Part shown: one piece after another, positions 1 to 6,981 of the stretch
How positions within the stretch are numbered: the stretch's first letter is position 1
How the letters are laid out: each line of letters begins with the position of its first letter
NCBI GenBank assembly: GCA_964652975.1
Contig: CAZZCN010000089.1
Location: 1 to 10,746 of the forward strand
DNA length: 10,746 bases
From: CAZZCN01 sp964652975
Lineage (GTDB): Bacteria; Bacillota; Clostridia; Saccharofermentanales; UBA5734
Reading direction: 5' to 3'
The notes under the pieces: generated by a model
What the model was told of the DNA's origin: nothing
Seen by the model: only the letters and a program-made list of their open reading frames with translations
Database searches by the model: none
Program-made: the position numbers and the translations under genes

Positions 1-1015
1 CCATTGTGGGGGTTCCTATGGTGCCATAAACCGCTAATTCATGAATACGTGCCATTTTATCTTCAAGATAAAGTGAAGGTGCTATAAATTTTATTCCGAA
101 ATACCTTCCGTATTTTGACTGAGCAAAGTAAAAAAGTTGAACAGAGCTTGAATTGTTATTAACATAAGAAGCAACTTTGTTAGCAGGGGCGTATAAATCA
201 GCACCTGAAGCATCGGCAACATAAAGCTCATATTCCTTAAAAGCATTACCGCCCGGGTCACTTGAAATTAGAATCTTATTTATATTGGCACCGGGGGCGA
301 CTAAATAGGTTATGGTTCCGGAATCAACTCTTGTGCCATTATAATACATCGCAGCATAATATGCTCTTGTGGAAATATTACCATCGGTCATATTTAGAAC
401 ATTATCACCGGCCGCAGGGTCAATATGTTCATACCAGTTTATGACCTTTGAAGGCGATTTTCCCGCAATCAAACTAGTTCCCAGATTATTAACCGTTGTC
501 TGAGATAATCCGGTTACTATACTGTCGAATGCATTTCCGTAAGCAGCAACCTCCCACCAGTAAGGGGAATCATCAGTCAATGCTTTAAACATGATATAAC
601 GTCCTACAGGTTTATCGGTAAAGGTAAACAATTGATTTCCTGATAGAGCAGTATTATCATATTCAAGGACCGGTGTTGAGGTATAAATACTTTCAAGGTC
701 ATTGCCTACAAATATTTGATATCTTTGCATTACGTTTCCTGATGGCACCCTAAAAGAAATAAATATCTTATCAATAATACTGGGCTGTAAGCAATCAAAT
801 ACAAGAGTGCCTCTTTGCGGATAGCCTGTTGGGTCAGGGGCGTAATAACAAAGTGCATTGTAGATACAGCAGTTATCACGTGTTTCTACATCGCCATCTG
901 TTATGTATGAAGGACTACCATATGCCGGGTTATTTAACTGATTGATGCCATAATAACTTGTTTCAGCTACTGGATTTCTGCCTGCAAGAAGACTAGTGCC
1001 AAGTGCCGACAGTTC
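1..1015 (-). repeat. Diverged discoidin-like units 3 and 4 in the giant protein (unit 4 at window edge)
   Basis: Residues 984-1147 and 1157-1321 share the opening LGTSL(L/I)AG(R/K)xP, a TDG(D/N)xxTR motif, a GRY strand, and an ending E(V/L)A(A/V)YG. This is the layout of discoidin-like beta-sandwiches that open with a calcium-loop-like DG, but they are longer and more diverged than the two preceding copies. Further copies may follow beyond the left edge. Confidence 0.6.
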
Positions 1016-3964
1016 AGCATTTGTGCTTATAGTACTTGTTTCTACAAAATAGTCCGGTAAGACACCAATGTTGGTATGACTGTCTGCGAATAGCTTAAGC
1101 TCATAGATACGAGCTTTGGTATCGGTGGTATTTGTTGGAACTGTAATATATAATCTTACATATCTTCCAATCGTTGGATTGATTTGCCTTTCAGTAATGT
1201 TGGATGTATTAGAAGTTATGTTATCGATATCGGTCCAACTAATATTATCCTGGCTTATCTGAAGTTTAAAATCCTTTGTATTATATGTGGTACTTTCATT
1301 GACGCCTGCATGGCATACAACATAGCTGTTGATATAATAATGTGACTGCATATCAACAGTTATGTATTGTTCTGAACCGGCTGCGGATTGCCATTTTGTG
1401 GTAAGAGTGTTATCAATTGCAAAGGATGGGGAATATGCTCCGTCTTGTGATGAACTTGACGAGATACTGGAATTTTGAGATAAATCTGTCGGACCATAAA
1501 TTTGAAATTCATCAATTCGTGCCTGTGTATCAGAATTCTGTGCCGGTACTGTTATGTACAACCGTACATACCTGGCCGCAGTTGTCGTAAATGTCCGATC
1601 TGTAGTATTTTGAGTGTTTCCTGTAACTGTATCAACGTCTGTCCATATAGTCCCGTTCACGCTGACCTGTAATTTAAAATCTCTTGTATTATATACATCT
1701 GACTCTGCGTTACCACAGTGAAGAACCACCCACCTGTTGATATAATATACGCTGTTAAGATCAAGTGTTAGATAATGAATTGTCCCTCCGCCTGAACACC
1801 ATTTTGTATTAACAATATTGTCTATTGCTGCAGATGGTGTTGTTTGGGTTGAAGCATAAGTATCTGCAGTTGCTGTCGCATTCAGCGCCAGATTTATCGC
1901 CTGTGACTCATACACCACTATAATCGATGTAATCGTATTATTAAATATTGTATTATTCAAAATCGTGTCAGCTGTAATGATTCCTGATTCTCCTGTGAAA
2001 TTATCACCAACGTAAATTTTCACTTTTATGCCTGGTAACACTCTTATTGATGATATTACATTATCATTTATACCCTTAGCCTGTAATTGTGATAAATTAT
2101 ACTGACCCGGTATTAAATTCACAGCATTTCCTGAAAAATAATCCGAATAGAAGATCGCCGATTTACCTAAAGTTCCAGGATATGAAGCCGTTTTAGATAT
2201 GACCATTGAGCTTATCATATCATTACCACTTGCAAATAGGCTTGTATTTGAAGTATATGTCCATGATGTTCCATTTAAATCACCGTCATAAGCCGTAACC
2301 TGTATGCCTGGTTGTAATATCAGAGATGACAATGAGTTATTATTGATTCCGCTGCTTACTAGCTGAGAAGTTGAATATGTACCAATATCAAGTGATATTG
2401 GATTCCCTGAATATGAATCGTCATAAAACGTTGCAACATCTTTATTGTCGATGAATTCGTGTATTCCCCTATCTGTAAAATCGGATTGATTGATAGTGGT
2501 TCCAAAATAGTCATATTCGCTGCTGCTTATTGTTATTCCTGAATCTATGCAGGGAGAATCAGGCTTTAACCTATATCCTTCTGCACCGTATCCTCCCGGG
2601 TTGATAAATTTCGGGTCGGCAATTAATTTGCCTGAATCGTTTGCTCCGGCATTTCCATAATAAAGATTGTTTTGATAATAGACGTTTTTGTTTGGAGTGT
2701 AGCTTGAACTGGCGTTTCCGACAAATATATTGTTGATAACTTCGCTGCCTGCAACATCCGCACCGGTTCTTATTAATTTTATCGGATCAAATTCGTTATA
2801 AAAAACGTTATTGTAAATTTTTGTAACCCCGTCGTCTATCAAAATGGTTCTTCTACTTCCATCGTTTTCGCTTATGTTATAACGAATGATGTCAGCAATT
2901 AGATAAGGTGAGTCCTGTGTAGCAGGACCGATCTTAAACCCTCCGGCGTTGTCATGTGAATAATTATATTGATGGATAATGGTACCTGCATTTCCCCAGT
3001 CGGTATCAAATGCAGACCCGTCACCGGCACCTATTGCAGTGTTATATACTTCATTATATTGATATATTGAATCCTTGCACCAATACCCCCAAACCCCACA
3101 AAACCACTGATCAAACTCGTGTGGATGGCCGACCTGCATCTGACCTACATTTCCGACCGTGTTATATTGAACTATGGGTCCGTTGCAACATGCAATTGTA
3201 ATGCCGTTTACACCGGTATTGTTGATATAGTTGTTTTCGATGATAACATTAGTGGACCATGAAGTAGGACTATCCTTGTATTGCGTATTAGGAACAGTTG
3301 CTTCTGGCACTTTTTCAAATACTATGCCATTTCCCCATATGTCTGTAATATTACAGCCTGAAACCACCACATCGTTAAAATGGTAAGGATAGGCGGATTC
3401 ATACAGGATAAAGTATATACTATGACAATAAAAACTGTCTTCTGTGCCATCAGGCCCGGTAATCGTAATATTGCTAACGCGTATATGATTAAGATTTCTT
3501 TGTGTTTTTAATTCAACCCTGATAACATTTCCAGTTCCATATAACGTTGAGGTATTTCTAAGTTGCAGATTTTCTACAGTAAAATAGTCTTTATCTGTGG
3601 CGATAAATGTATGGGTTTGAACTCTTTTAGCATCAATAATCGGGTCGGAACCGGTGCCATATCTGCCAAAAACAATCTGCGCTGTAGAATTGCCGCTGGC
3701 ATTTAATACTATAACCCCTTCCCAGTAGCAACCTGCCTTGAACAAAACCTGATCTCCTGGCAACAATTGGATGGAATTTACCTTGGCTATCGTTTTGACA
3801 GGATAATTGATATTGGTACCAATATTACCATCATTTCCATTTACAGAATCAACATAATATGTGGTATTTAATGCGTTAACCTCTGTTTTGTAAAAAATCA
3901 TTCCTGAAAAAAGTAATGAAAAACTTAGAATTAGGCTAATACCGATTTTTAATGTACATTTCAT
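1..3964 (-). CDS. Giant secreted beta-helix / beta-gamma-crystallin / discoidin protein (3' end outside window)
   Basis: I read this frame codon by codon from ATG 3964 to the left edge: 1321 codons with no stop, so the C-terminus is missing. Residues 1-31 are a signal peptide (basic start, hydrophobic core, VNA before the likely cut). Residues about 36-505 form a right-handed parallel beta-helix: YYVDSVNGNDG start, Asn-rich turns such as NNYINN and YNNVFYNE, and the usual closing signature DPKFINPGG (450) ... SPCIDSG. Two beta/gamma-crystallin domains follow (511-591, 602-686), then two F5/8C discoidin domains (690-823, 824-961) and two more diverged discoidin-like units (984-1147, 1157-1321). 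The protein is exported and probably binds or cleaves polysaccharide. The catalytic activity, if any, is unproven; a candidate acidic cluster is D315, D320, D322. It lies 40 bp after the phosphorylase stop, so it is probably in the same operon. An in-frame ATG at 4003 is an alternative start. Confidence 0.9.
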   Translation of the reverse strand, partial: MKCTLKIGISLILSFSLLFSGMIFYKTEVNALNTTYYVDSVNGNDGNIGTNINYPVKTIAKVNSIQLLPGDQVLFKAGCYWEGVIVLNASGNSTAQIVFGRYGTGSDPIIDAKRVQTHTFIATDKDYFTVENLQLRNTSTLYGTGNVIRVELKTQRNLNHIRVSNITITGPDGTEDSFYCHSIYFILYESAYPYHFNDVVVSGCNITDIWGNGIVFEKVPEATVPNTQYKDSPTSWSTNVIIENNYINNTGVNGITIACCNGPIVQYNTVGNVGQMQVGHPHEFDQWFCGVWGYWCKDSIYQYNEVYNTAIGAGDGSAFDTDWGNAGTIIHQYNYSHDNAGGFKIGPATQDSPYLIADIIRYNISENDGSRRTILIDDGVTKIYNNVFYNEFDPIKLIRTGADVAGSEVINNIFVGNASSSYTPNKNVYYQNNLYYGNAGANDSGKLIADPKFINPGGYGAEGYRLKPDSPCIDSGITISSSEYDYFGTTINQSDFTDRGIHEFIDNKDVATFYDDSYSGNPISLDIGTYSTSQLVSSGINNNSLSSLILQPGIQVTAYDGDLNGTSWTYTSNTSLFASGNDMISSMVISKTASYPGTLGKSAIFYSDYFSGNAVNLIPGQYNLSQLQAKGINDNVISSIRVLPGIKVKIYVGDNFTGESGIITADTILNNTIFNNTITSIIVVYESQAINLALNATATADTYASTQTTPSAAIDNIVNTKWCSGGGTIHYLTLDLNSVYYINRWVVLHCGNAESDVYNTRDFKLQVSVNGTIWTDVDTVTGNTQNTTDRTFTTTAARYVRLYITVPAQNSDTQARIDEFQIYGPTDLSQNSSISSSSSQDGAYSPSFAIDNTLTTKWQSAAGSEQYITVDMQSHYYINSYVVCHAGVNESTTYNTKDFKLQISQDNISWTDIDNITSNTSNITERQINPTIGRYVRLYITVPTNTTDTKARIYELKLFADSHTNIGVLPDYFVETSTISTNAELSALGTSLLAGRNPVAETSYYGINQLNNPAYGSPSYITDGDVETRDNCCIYNALCYYAPDPTGYPQRGTLVFDCLQPSIIDKIFISFRVPSGNVMQRYQIFVGNDLESIYTSTPVLEYDNTALSGNQLFTFTDKPVGRYIMFKALTDDSPYWWEVAAYGNAFDSIVTGLSQTTVNNLGTSLIAGKSPSKVINWYEHIDPAAGDNVLNMTDGNISTRAYYAAMYYNGTRVDSGTITYLVAPGANINKILISSDPGGNAFKEYELYVADASGADLYAPANKVASYVNNNSSSVQLFYFAQSKYGRYFGIKFIAPSLYLEDKMARIHELAVYGTIGTPTM
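1081..1897 (-). repeat. Tandem F5/8C discoidin (CBM32-like) domains 1 and 2 in the giant protein
   Basis: Residues 690-823 and 824-961 are duplicates of one another. Shared landmarks are NT(R/K)DFKLQ(V/I)S, WTD(V/I)D, a full RYVRLYITVP block, and D-T-x-A-R-I-x-E near the end. By eye about half the residues in the C-terminal 65 match. Each begins with the usual discoidin sequence of Ala-rich strand, AIDN, then TKW. Such domains usually bind sugars at the cell surface or on polysaccharide. The ligand cannot be predicted. Confidence 0.8.
1907..2161 (-). other. Beta/gamma-crystallin domain 2 (region within giant protein)
   Basis: Residues 602-686 repeat the pattern of the preceding domain: SAIFYSDYFSG opening, VNLIPGQYNLSQL strand pair, then DNVISS at 634-639 and NNTITS at 675-680. 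Both fit the calcium motif [ND][ND]xx[ST]S. The two crystallin units are adjacent and clearly related, consistent with an internal duplication. Confidence 0.75.
2208..2440 (-). other. Beta/gamma-crystallin domain 1 (region within giant protein)
   Basis: Residues 509-586 contain the crystallin Greek-key opening ATFYDDSYSG, the strand pair PISLDIGTYS, and two motifs of the calcium-binding form [ND][ND]xx[ST]S: NNSLSS at 542-547 and NDMISS at 581-586. In microbial beta/gamma-crystallins these motifs hold Ca2+ and stabilise the domain outside the cell. Both copies are intact here, so calcium binding is likely, though it is inferred. Confidence 0.75.
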
Positions 3965-3976
3965 AAAATTTGTTAA

Positions 3977-3985
3977 ATCCTTTCT
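3977..3985 (-). promoter_or_regulatory. Weak ribosome binding site for the beta-helix gene start at 3964
   Basis: The minus strand reads GAGAAAGGAT before the ATG at 3964. The AAAGGA core is about 13 nt from the start codon, longer than ideal. The competing in-frame ATG at 4003 sits one base after the phosphorylase stop (TAATATG) with a TAGGAT only 4 nt upstream, shorter than ideal. Neither site is optimal. I prefer 3964 because it gives a compact, typical signal peptide (MKCTLK then the hydrophobic core). The 4003 start would add 13 residues and would fit translational coupling. Confidence 0.4.
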
Positions 3986-4004
3986 CAGTTGACCGGTCTT
4001 CATA

Positions 4005-6440
4005 TTATCCTAAAATCACTGTTACATCACAGATGCTTTTTTCGGGTAATACCGGTAATATGTTTCCTTCAATTTCTTCTCTGTTAACAGTTATATATTT
4101 TATGCCCTTGCTTACATGAACATGATTTATAATAGTAATATTATAGATAGCTCCTCTGAAATTTCTGGAAATTTTATATTCATCCCATTCCTTTGGTATG
4201 CATGGATCGATCTTCAGTCCGTTGAAATCCGGTTTTATTCCAAGTATCGATTGTGAAATGGCGATATAGTTCCAGGAAGCGGTGCCTGTAAGCCATGAGT
4301 TTTTGGCTTCTCCGTGGCGGATTGCATCTCGTCCTGCAATCATTTGCGAGTATACATAAGGCTCCATTTTGTGGATTTCACTGATTTCTTCAAGGTATGC
4401 GGGAGCGATTTTCGAGTAAATCTCAAAAGCCCGGTCTCCCCTTCCAAGCTCTGTTTCCGCCATGGCAATCCATGGGTTGTTGTGGCAGAATATTCCTGCA
4501 TTTTCTTTGTACCCTTCCGGATAGGAGGAGATTTCTCCAAGATTTGGATAGTATTTGCTATAGGGTGGTGACTGCAGTACGATTCCGTACTTTGTATCGA
4601 GTTTTTCTTTTACGCTGTCAAGCGCCTTAATTGCAAGTCCATTGTCCACTCCTATTCCCGCCATAATGCACATGCCCTGCGGTTCGATGAAAATCTTTCC
4701 TTCCTCGCATTCCTCACTTCCGATTTTTGCGCCTAAATTGTCATATGCACGCAGGAACCAGCTTTCGTCGTATCCGTCTTTTAAAACTGTAGCAATCATT
4801 TCATCGATGTGTCCGACTGCTTTTTTTGCCTCGTCTTGTTGATTACGGCTGTTGCATATCTTTACAAAATCCGAACCTGCAAGTACAAACAACCCGGCGA
4901 TGAATACCGATTCGGCTACTCTGCCGTCTTTTATTCCACAAGTCTGATAGGATTCATCCGGTGTTGTTGAAAAGCAATTGAGATTCAGGCAGTCGTTCCA
5001 GTCAGCGCGTCCGATGAGCGGAAGGTTATGTGGTCCGAGATTATTGATAACATGGTAAAATGACCTTTTTAAATGTTCAAAGAGAGAGGCTTTGTTATTT
5101 TCATCATTATCAAACGGTACTTGAACGTCAAGTATTGAGAAGTCTCCGGTTTCCTTGATATATGCAGCCGTGCTTAATATAAGCCATAAAGGGTCGTCGT
5201 TAAAACCGCCGCCTATATCATTGTTACCCATCTTTGTCAGTGGCTGGTATTGATGGTACGCTCCGCCGTCTTCAAACTGTGTAGATGCAATATCTATTAT
5301 CCGTTCCTTGGCCTTGTCCGGAATCAAATGGACAAATCCAAGAATGTCCTGGTTGGAATCCCGAAATCCCATTCCTCTGCCAATACCGGATTCAAAATAC
5401 GATGCGCTTCTTGACATGTTGAATGTAACCATGCACTGGTAAGGATTCCAGATATTTACCATCCGGTTGAGTTTTTCGTCCTGGCTTTCAAGGTAATATT
5501 TTTGCAATAAGTTATCCCAATAGGCTTTCAGTTCCGATAATGCCTCATCTACAGCAGATTTGCTCGAGAACTGACTTGTCATTTCCTTCGCCCTGGTCTT
5601 GTTGATTACACCATGTGACTCCCATTTTTCCTCCTGCTTGTTTTCCACGTACCCGAGCACGAAGTTAAATGATTTTTCACTGCCGGGCTCCAGTATGACT
5701 TTCAGCTCATGAGACGCAATTGGATACCAGCCACTCGCCATAGAATTATTTGACTTGTTGCCAAAGACAACCTGAGGGGCGTCAAGTCCGTTGAATTGTC
5801 CCAGGAATGAATCCCTGTCCGTATCAAAACCATCTATAGAAGAATTTACAGAATAAAAAGAATAATGGTCTCTTCTCTCTCTGTACTCGGTTTTATGATA
5901 GATGACAGATCCTTCAACTTCAACCTCACCGATACTGAGGTTACGTTGAAAATTGGTCATATCATCATTTGCATTCCACAGGCAGAACTCGACAAATGAG
6001 AATAATGTAAATGCTTTGGTCTGTTTCGATGTATTTTGCACTTTTATCTGATGAACCTCGCCATTGAATCCAAGCGGAACGAATGAAAGCTGTTTAATTC
6101 TCAGCCCGCCCCTTTCACTGGTTATCTGCGAATATCCAAGTCCATGCCGGCACTCATAAAAATCCAGTTCCTTCTTTATTGGCATCCATGCATTCGACCA
6201 GCAGTCCCCGCCATCGTTGATATAAAAATATCTTCCACCACAGTCGATAGGAATGTTGTTATACCGATACCTTGTTATTCTGCGTAGCTTTGCGTCGCGG
6301 TAAAAGCAATATCCTCCTGACGTATTCGACATAAGTGAAAAGAAATCATCATTGCCAAAATAATTGATCCATGGAAAAGGCGTTTGGGGGGTCTCTATTA
6401 CGTATTCTCTATTTATATCATCGAAAAAACCATAATTCAT
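4005..6440 (-). CDS. cbp: Cellobiose phosphorylase (GH94)
   Basis: This 811-residue protein catalyses reversible phosphorolysis of cellobiose to alpha-D-glucose 1-phosphate and glucose, saving an ATP when imported cellobiose is used. The whole chain looks like clostridial cellobiose phosphorylases: PWINYFG (24-30), GGYCFYRD then RRITRYRYN in the N-terminal beta-sandwich, and an (alpha/alpha)6 barrel with ESGIGRGMGFRDSNQD and GRADWNDCLNLN. D483 aligns with the GH94 general acid (the second Asp of DWND). H653 in FCHNNPW and T718-G719 in WLTGTASWN match the phosphate-site region. The length is the family norm for cellobiose phosphorylase and shorter than cellodextrin phosphorylase. There is no signal peptide, so it is cytosolic. 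The start has a good AGGA site. The giant beta-helix gene follows within 40 bp, probably as one operon. The promoter and two operator-like sites lie upstream. Confidence 0.97.
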   Translation of the reverse strand: MNYGFFDDINREYVIETPQTPFPWINYFGNDDFFSLMSNTSGGYCFYRDAKLRRITRYRYNNIPIDCGGRYFYINDGGDCWSNAWMPIKKELDFYECRHGLGYSQITSERGGLRIKQLSFVPLGFNGEVHQIKVQNTSKQTKAFTLFSFVEFCLWNANDDMTNFQRNLSIGEVEVEGSVIYHKTEYRERRDHYSFYSVNSSIDGFDTDRDSFLGQFNGLDAPQVVFGNKSNNSMASGWYPIASHELKVILEPGSEKSFNFVLGYVENKQEEKWESHGVINKTRAKEMTSQFSSKSAVDEALSELKAYWDNLLQKYYLESQDEKLNRMVNIWNPYQCMVTFNMSRSASYFESGIGRGMGFRDSNQDILGFVHLIPDKAKERIIDIASTQFEDGGAYHQYQPLTKMGNNDIGGGFNDDPLWLILSTAAYIKETGDFSILDVQVPFDNDENNKASLFEHLKRSFYHVINNLGPHNLPLIGRADWNDCLNLNCFSTTPDESYQTCGIKDGRVAESVFIAGLFVLAGSDFVKICNSRNQQDEAKKAVGHIDEMIATVLKDGYDESWFLRAYDNLGAKIGSEECEEGKIFIEPQGMCIMAGIGVDNGLAIKALDSVKEKLDTKYGIVLQSPPYSKYYPNLGEISSYPEGYKENAGIFCHNNPWIAMAETELGRGDRAFEIYSKIAPAYLEEISEIHKMEPYVYSQMIAGRDAIRHGEAKNSWLTGTASWNYIAISQSILGIKPDFNGLKIDPCIPKEWDEYKISRNFRGAIYNITIINHVHVSKGIKYITVNREEIEGNILPVLPEKSICDVTVILG

Positions 6441-6446
6441 TCAATT

Positions 6447-6453
6447 TTCCTGC
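6447..6453 (-). promoter_or_regulatory. Ribosome binding site of cellobiose phosphorylase
   Basis: The minus strand reads GGCAGGA, then AAATTGA, then the ATG at 6440. AGGA at this spacing (about 7 nt) is a good Gram-positive site and supports this start. The encoded N-terminus MNYGFFDD also matches the family start. Confidence 0.75.
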
Positions 6454-6515
6454 CTATTAAAATTAAATTCTATTCATACTTAAACGGATATACTCTGCTT
6501 TTAGTAATAATGAAA

Positions 6516-6531
6516 AGCGTATCGTTTCGCT
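6516..6531. promoter_or_regulatory. LacI-type operator-like dyad O1, just downstream of the promoter
   Basis: AGCGTATCGTTTCGCT is a dyad around a central CG with 12 of 16 positions symmetric, the typical form of LacI/GalR-family operators. It covers about +5 to +20 relative to the predicted transcription start, where a bound repressor would block initiation or elongation. The regulator gene is not in the window, so the family assignment is inferred. Confidence 0.55.
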
Positions 6532-6542
6532 CATATGCTGTA

Positions 6543-6571
6543 ATAATATCATAATATTCTGGATATTTCAA
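6543..6571 (-). promoter_or_regulatory. Sigma-A promoter of the cellobiose phosphorylase operon
   Basis: The -35 is TTGAAA (6571-6566), followed by a 17-nt spacer ending in TGA and a -10 of TATTAT (6548-6543). Each hexamer matches consensus at five of six positions, and the TGn before the -10 gives an extended -10. The expected start is an A near 6536, leaving a leader of about 96 nt before the phosphorylase ATG. Confidence 0.7.
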
Positions 6572-6641
6572 TTGTATTTATAATAATTTCATAAAATATT
6601 CATTAATTACATGATTATTTTGTATTATTTCATGCTCAATA

Positions 6642-6657
6642 GGTATAACGTTTCGTT
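6642..6657. promoter_or_regulatory. Second LacI-type operator-like site O2, upstream of the promoter
   Basis: GGTATAACGTTTCGTT matches O1 at 11 of 16 positions in the same orientation and shares the block CGTTTCG. It is centred 126 bp from O1, about twelve helical turns, and lies upstream of the -35. A weaker auxiliary site that helps a repressor form a loop is a reasonable reading. Confidence 0.4.
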
Positions 6658-6840
6658 TTTTTCAGTTTGTTGATTGCCACGCGCTTATTGTCATGAATTG
6701 CTTATTACAAAAATATTGTTGTTTCTATTTTTATTATTAATATTACTCGTTGTTATAGTGGTTGTAAATGCTTTTTCCAGAATTATAATATATCTAGAAA
6801 ACCATTTTGCTTGTTATGTAAAATCAAAACTTGATTACAT

Positions 6841-6921
6841 TTAAAGATTGTCTCCCCGCTTAGGTTCGCCTGGACTGTATAATTTTTTTAGCCGCTCATT
6901 TTCTATACGTAGTATCGTCAT
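6841..6921 (-). pseudogene. Short reading frame, possible transposase relic
   Basis: ATG at 6921 opens 26 codons ending with TAA at 6841. The peptide starts MTILRIENERLKKLYS and ends PKRGDNL. The IENERLKKL segment has the charged heptad look of coiled-coil ends in small transposase proteins, and the DNA just upstream (GTAGACACAAAAAGG) resembles the ends of some IS3-like elements. There is no clear ribosome binding site and no partner reading frame. It may equally be chance. Confidence 0.2.
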
Positions 6922-6950
6922 CTTTATTCTATACTAAAGATGATTTTTTT
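6918..6950 (+). terminator. Terminator-like hairpin facing the plus direction
   Basis: TCATCTTTA (6918-6926) pairs with TAAAGATGA (6935-6943) around an 8-nt loop, followed at once by seven T's. This is the form of an intrinsic terminator for plus-strand transcription, although the stem is AT-rich and weak. No plus-strand gene precedes it. For the minus-strand sulfatase the T-tract is on the wrong side, so it is a poor terminator for that gene. Confidence 0.35.
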
Positions 6951-6981
6951 CTACCTTTTTGTGTCTACTTTTAGAATAGCA

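Larger units (their letters stand above)
6441..6981. other. 540-bp AT-rich intergenic region between sulfatase and phosphorylase
   Basis: The left half (6441-6660) is the regulatory region of the phosphorylase operon, with promoter and operator sites. The stretch 6660-6840 is AT-rich with no supported gene. It includes an imperfect hairpin (TGTAAAATCAA 6818-6828 against TTGATTACA 6831-6839). The right part (6841-6981) has a different texture, with a GC-richer patch (CCCCGC, GGTTCGCCTGG), a 26-codon reading frame and a terminator-like hairpin. It might be a relic of a mobile element. Confidence 0.6.

Noticed and set aside
262..444. Small plus-strand frames at 262-444 and 3010-3201
   Set aside because: Both are antisense to the long minus-strand frame of the giant secreted protein, which has clear domain content.
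4314..4842. Several plus- and minus-strand frames of 66-85 codons
   Set aside because: They overlap the strongly conserved cellobiose phosphorylase in other frames and encode low-quality, Cys/Phe- or Lys-rich peptides.
6516..6657. CcpA (cre) sites in the phosphorylase promoter
   Set aside because: The central CG and AAACG core resemble cre, but the outer TG and CA positions of the cre consensus are missing in both sites. A different LacI-family regulator fits better.
6782..6787. A perfect TATAAT on the minus strand as a second promoter
   Set aside because: No acceptable -35 hexamer occurs 16-18 nt upstream, and a match is expected by chance in such AT-rich sequence.
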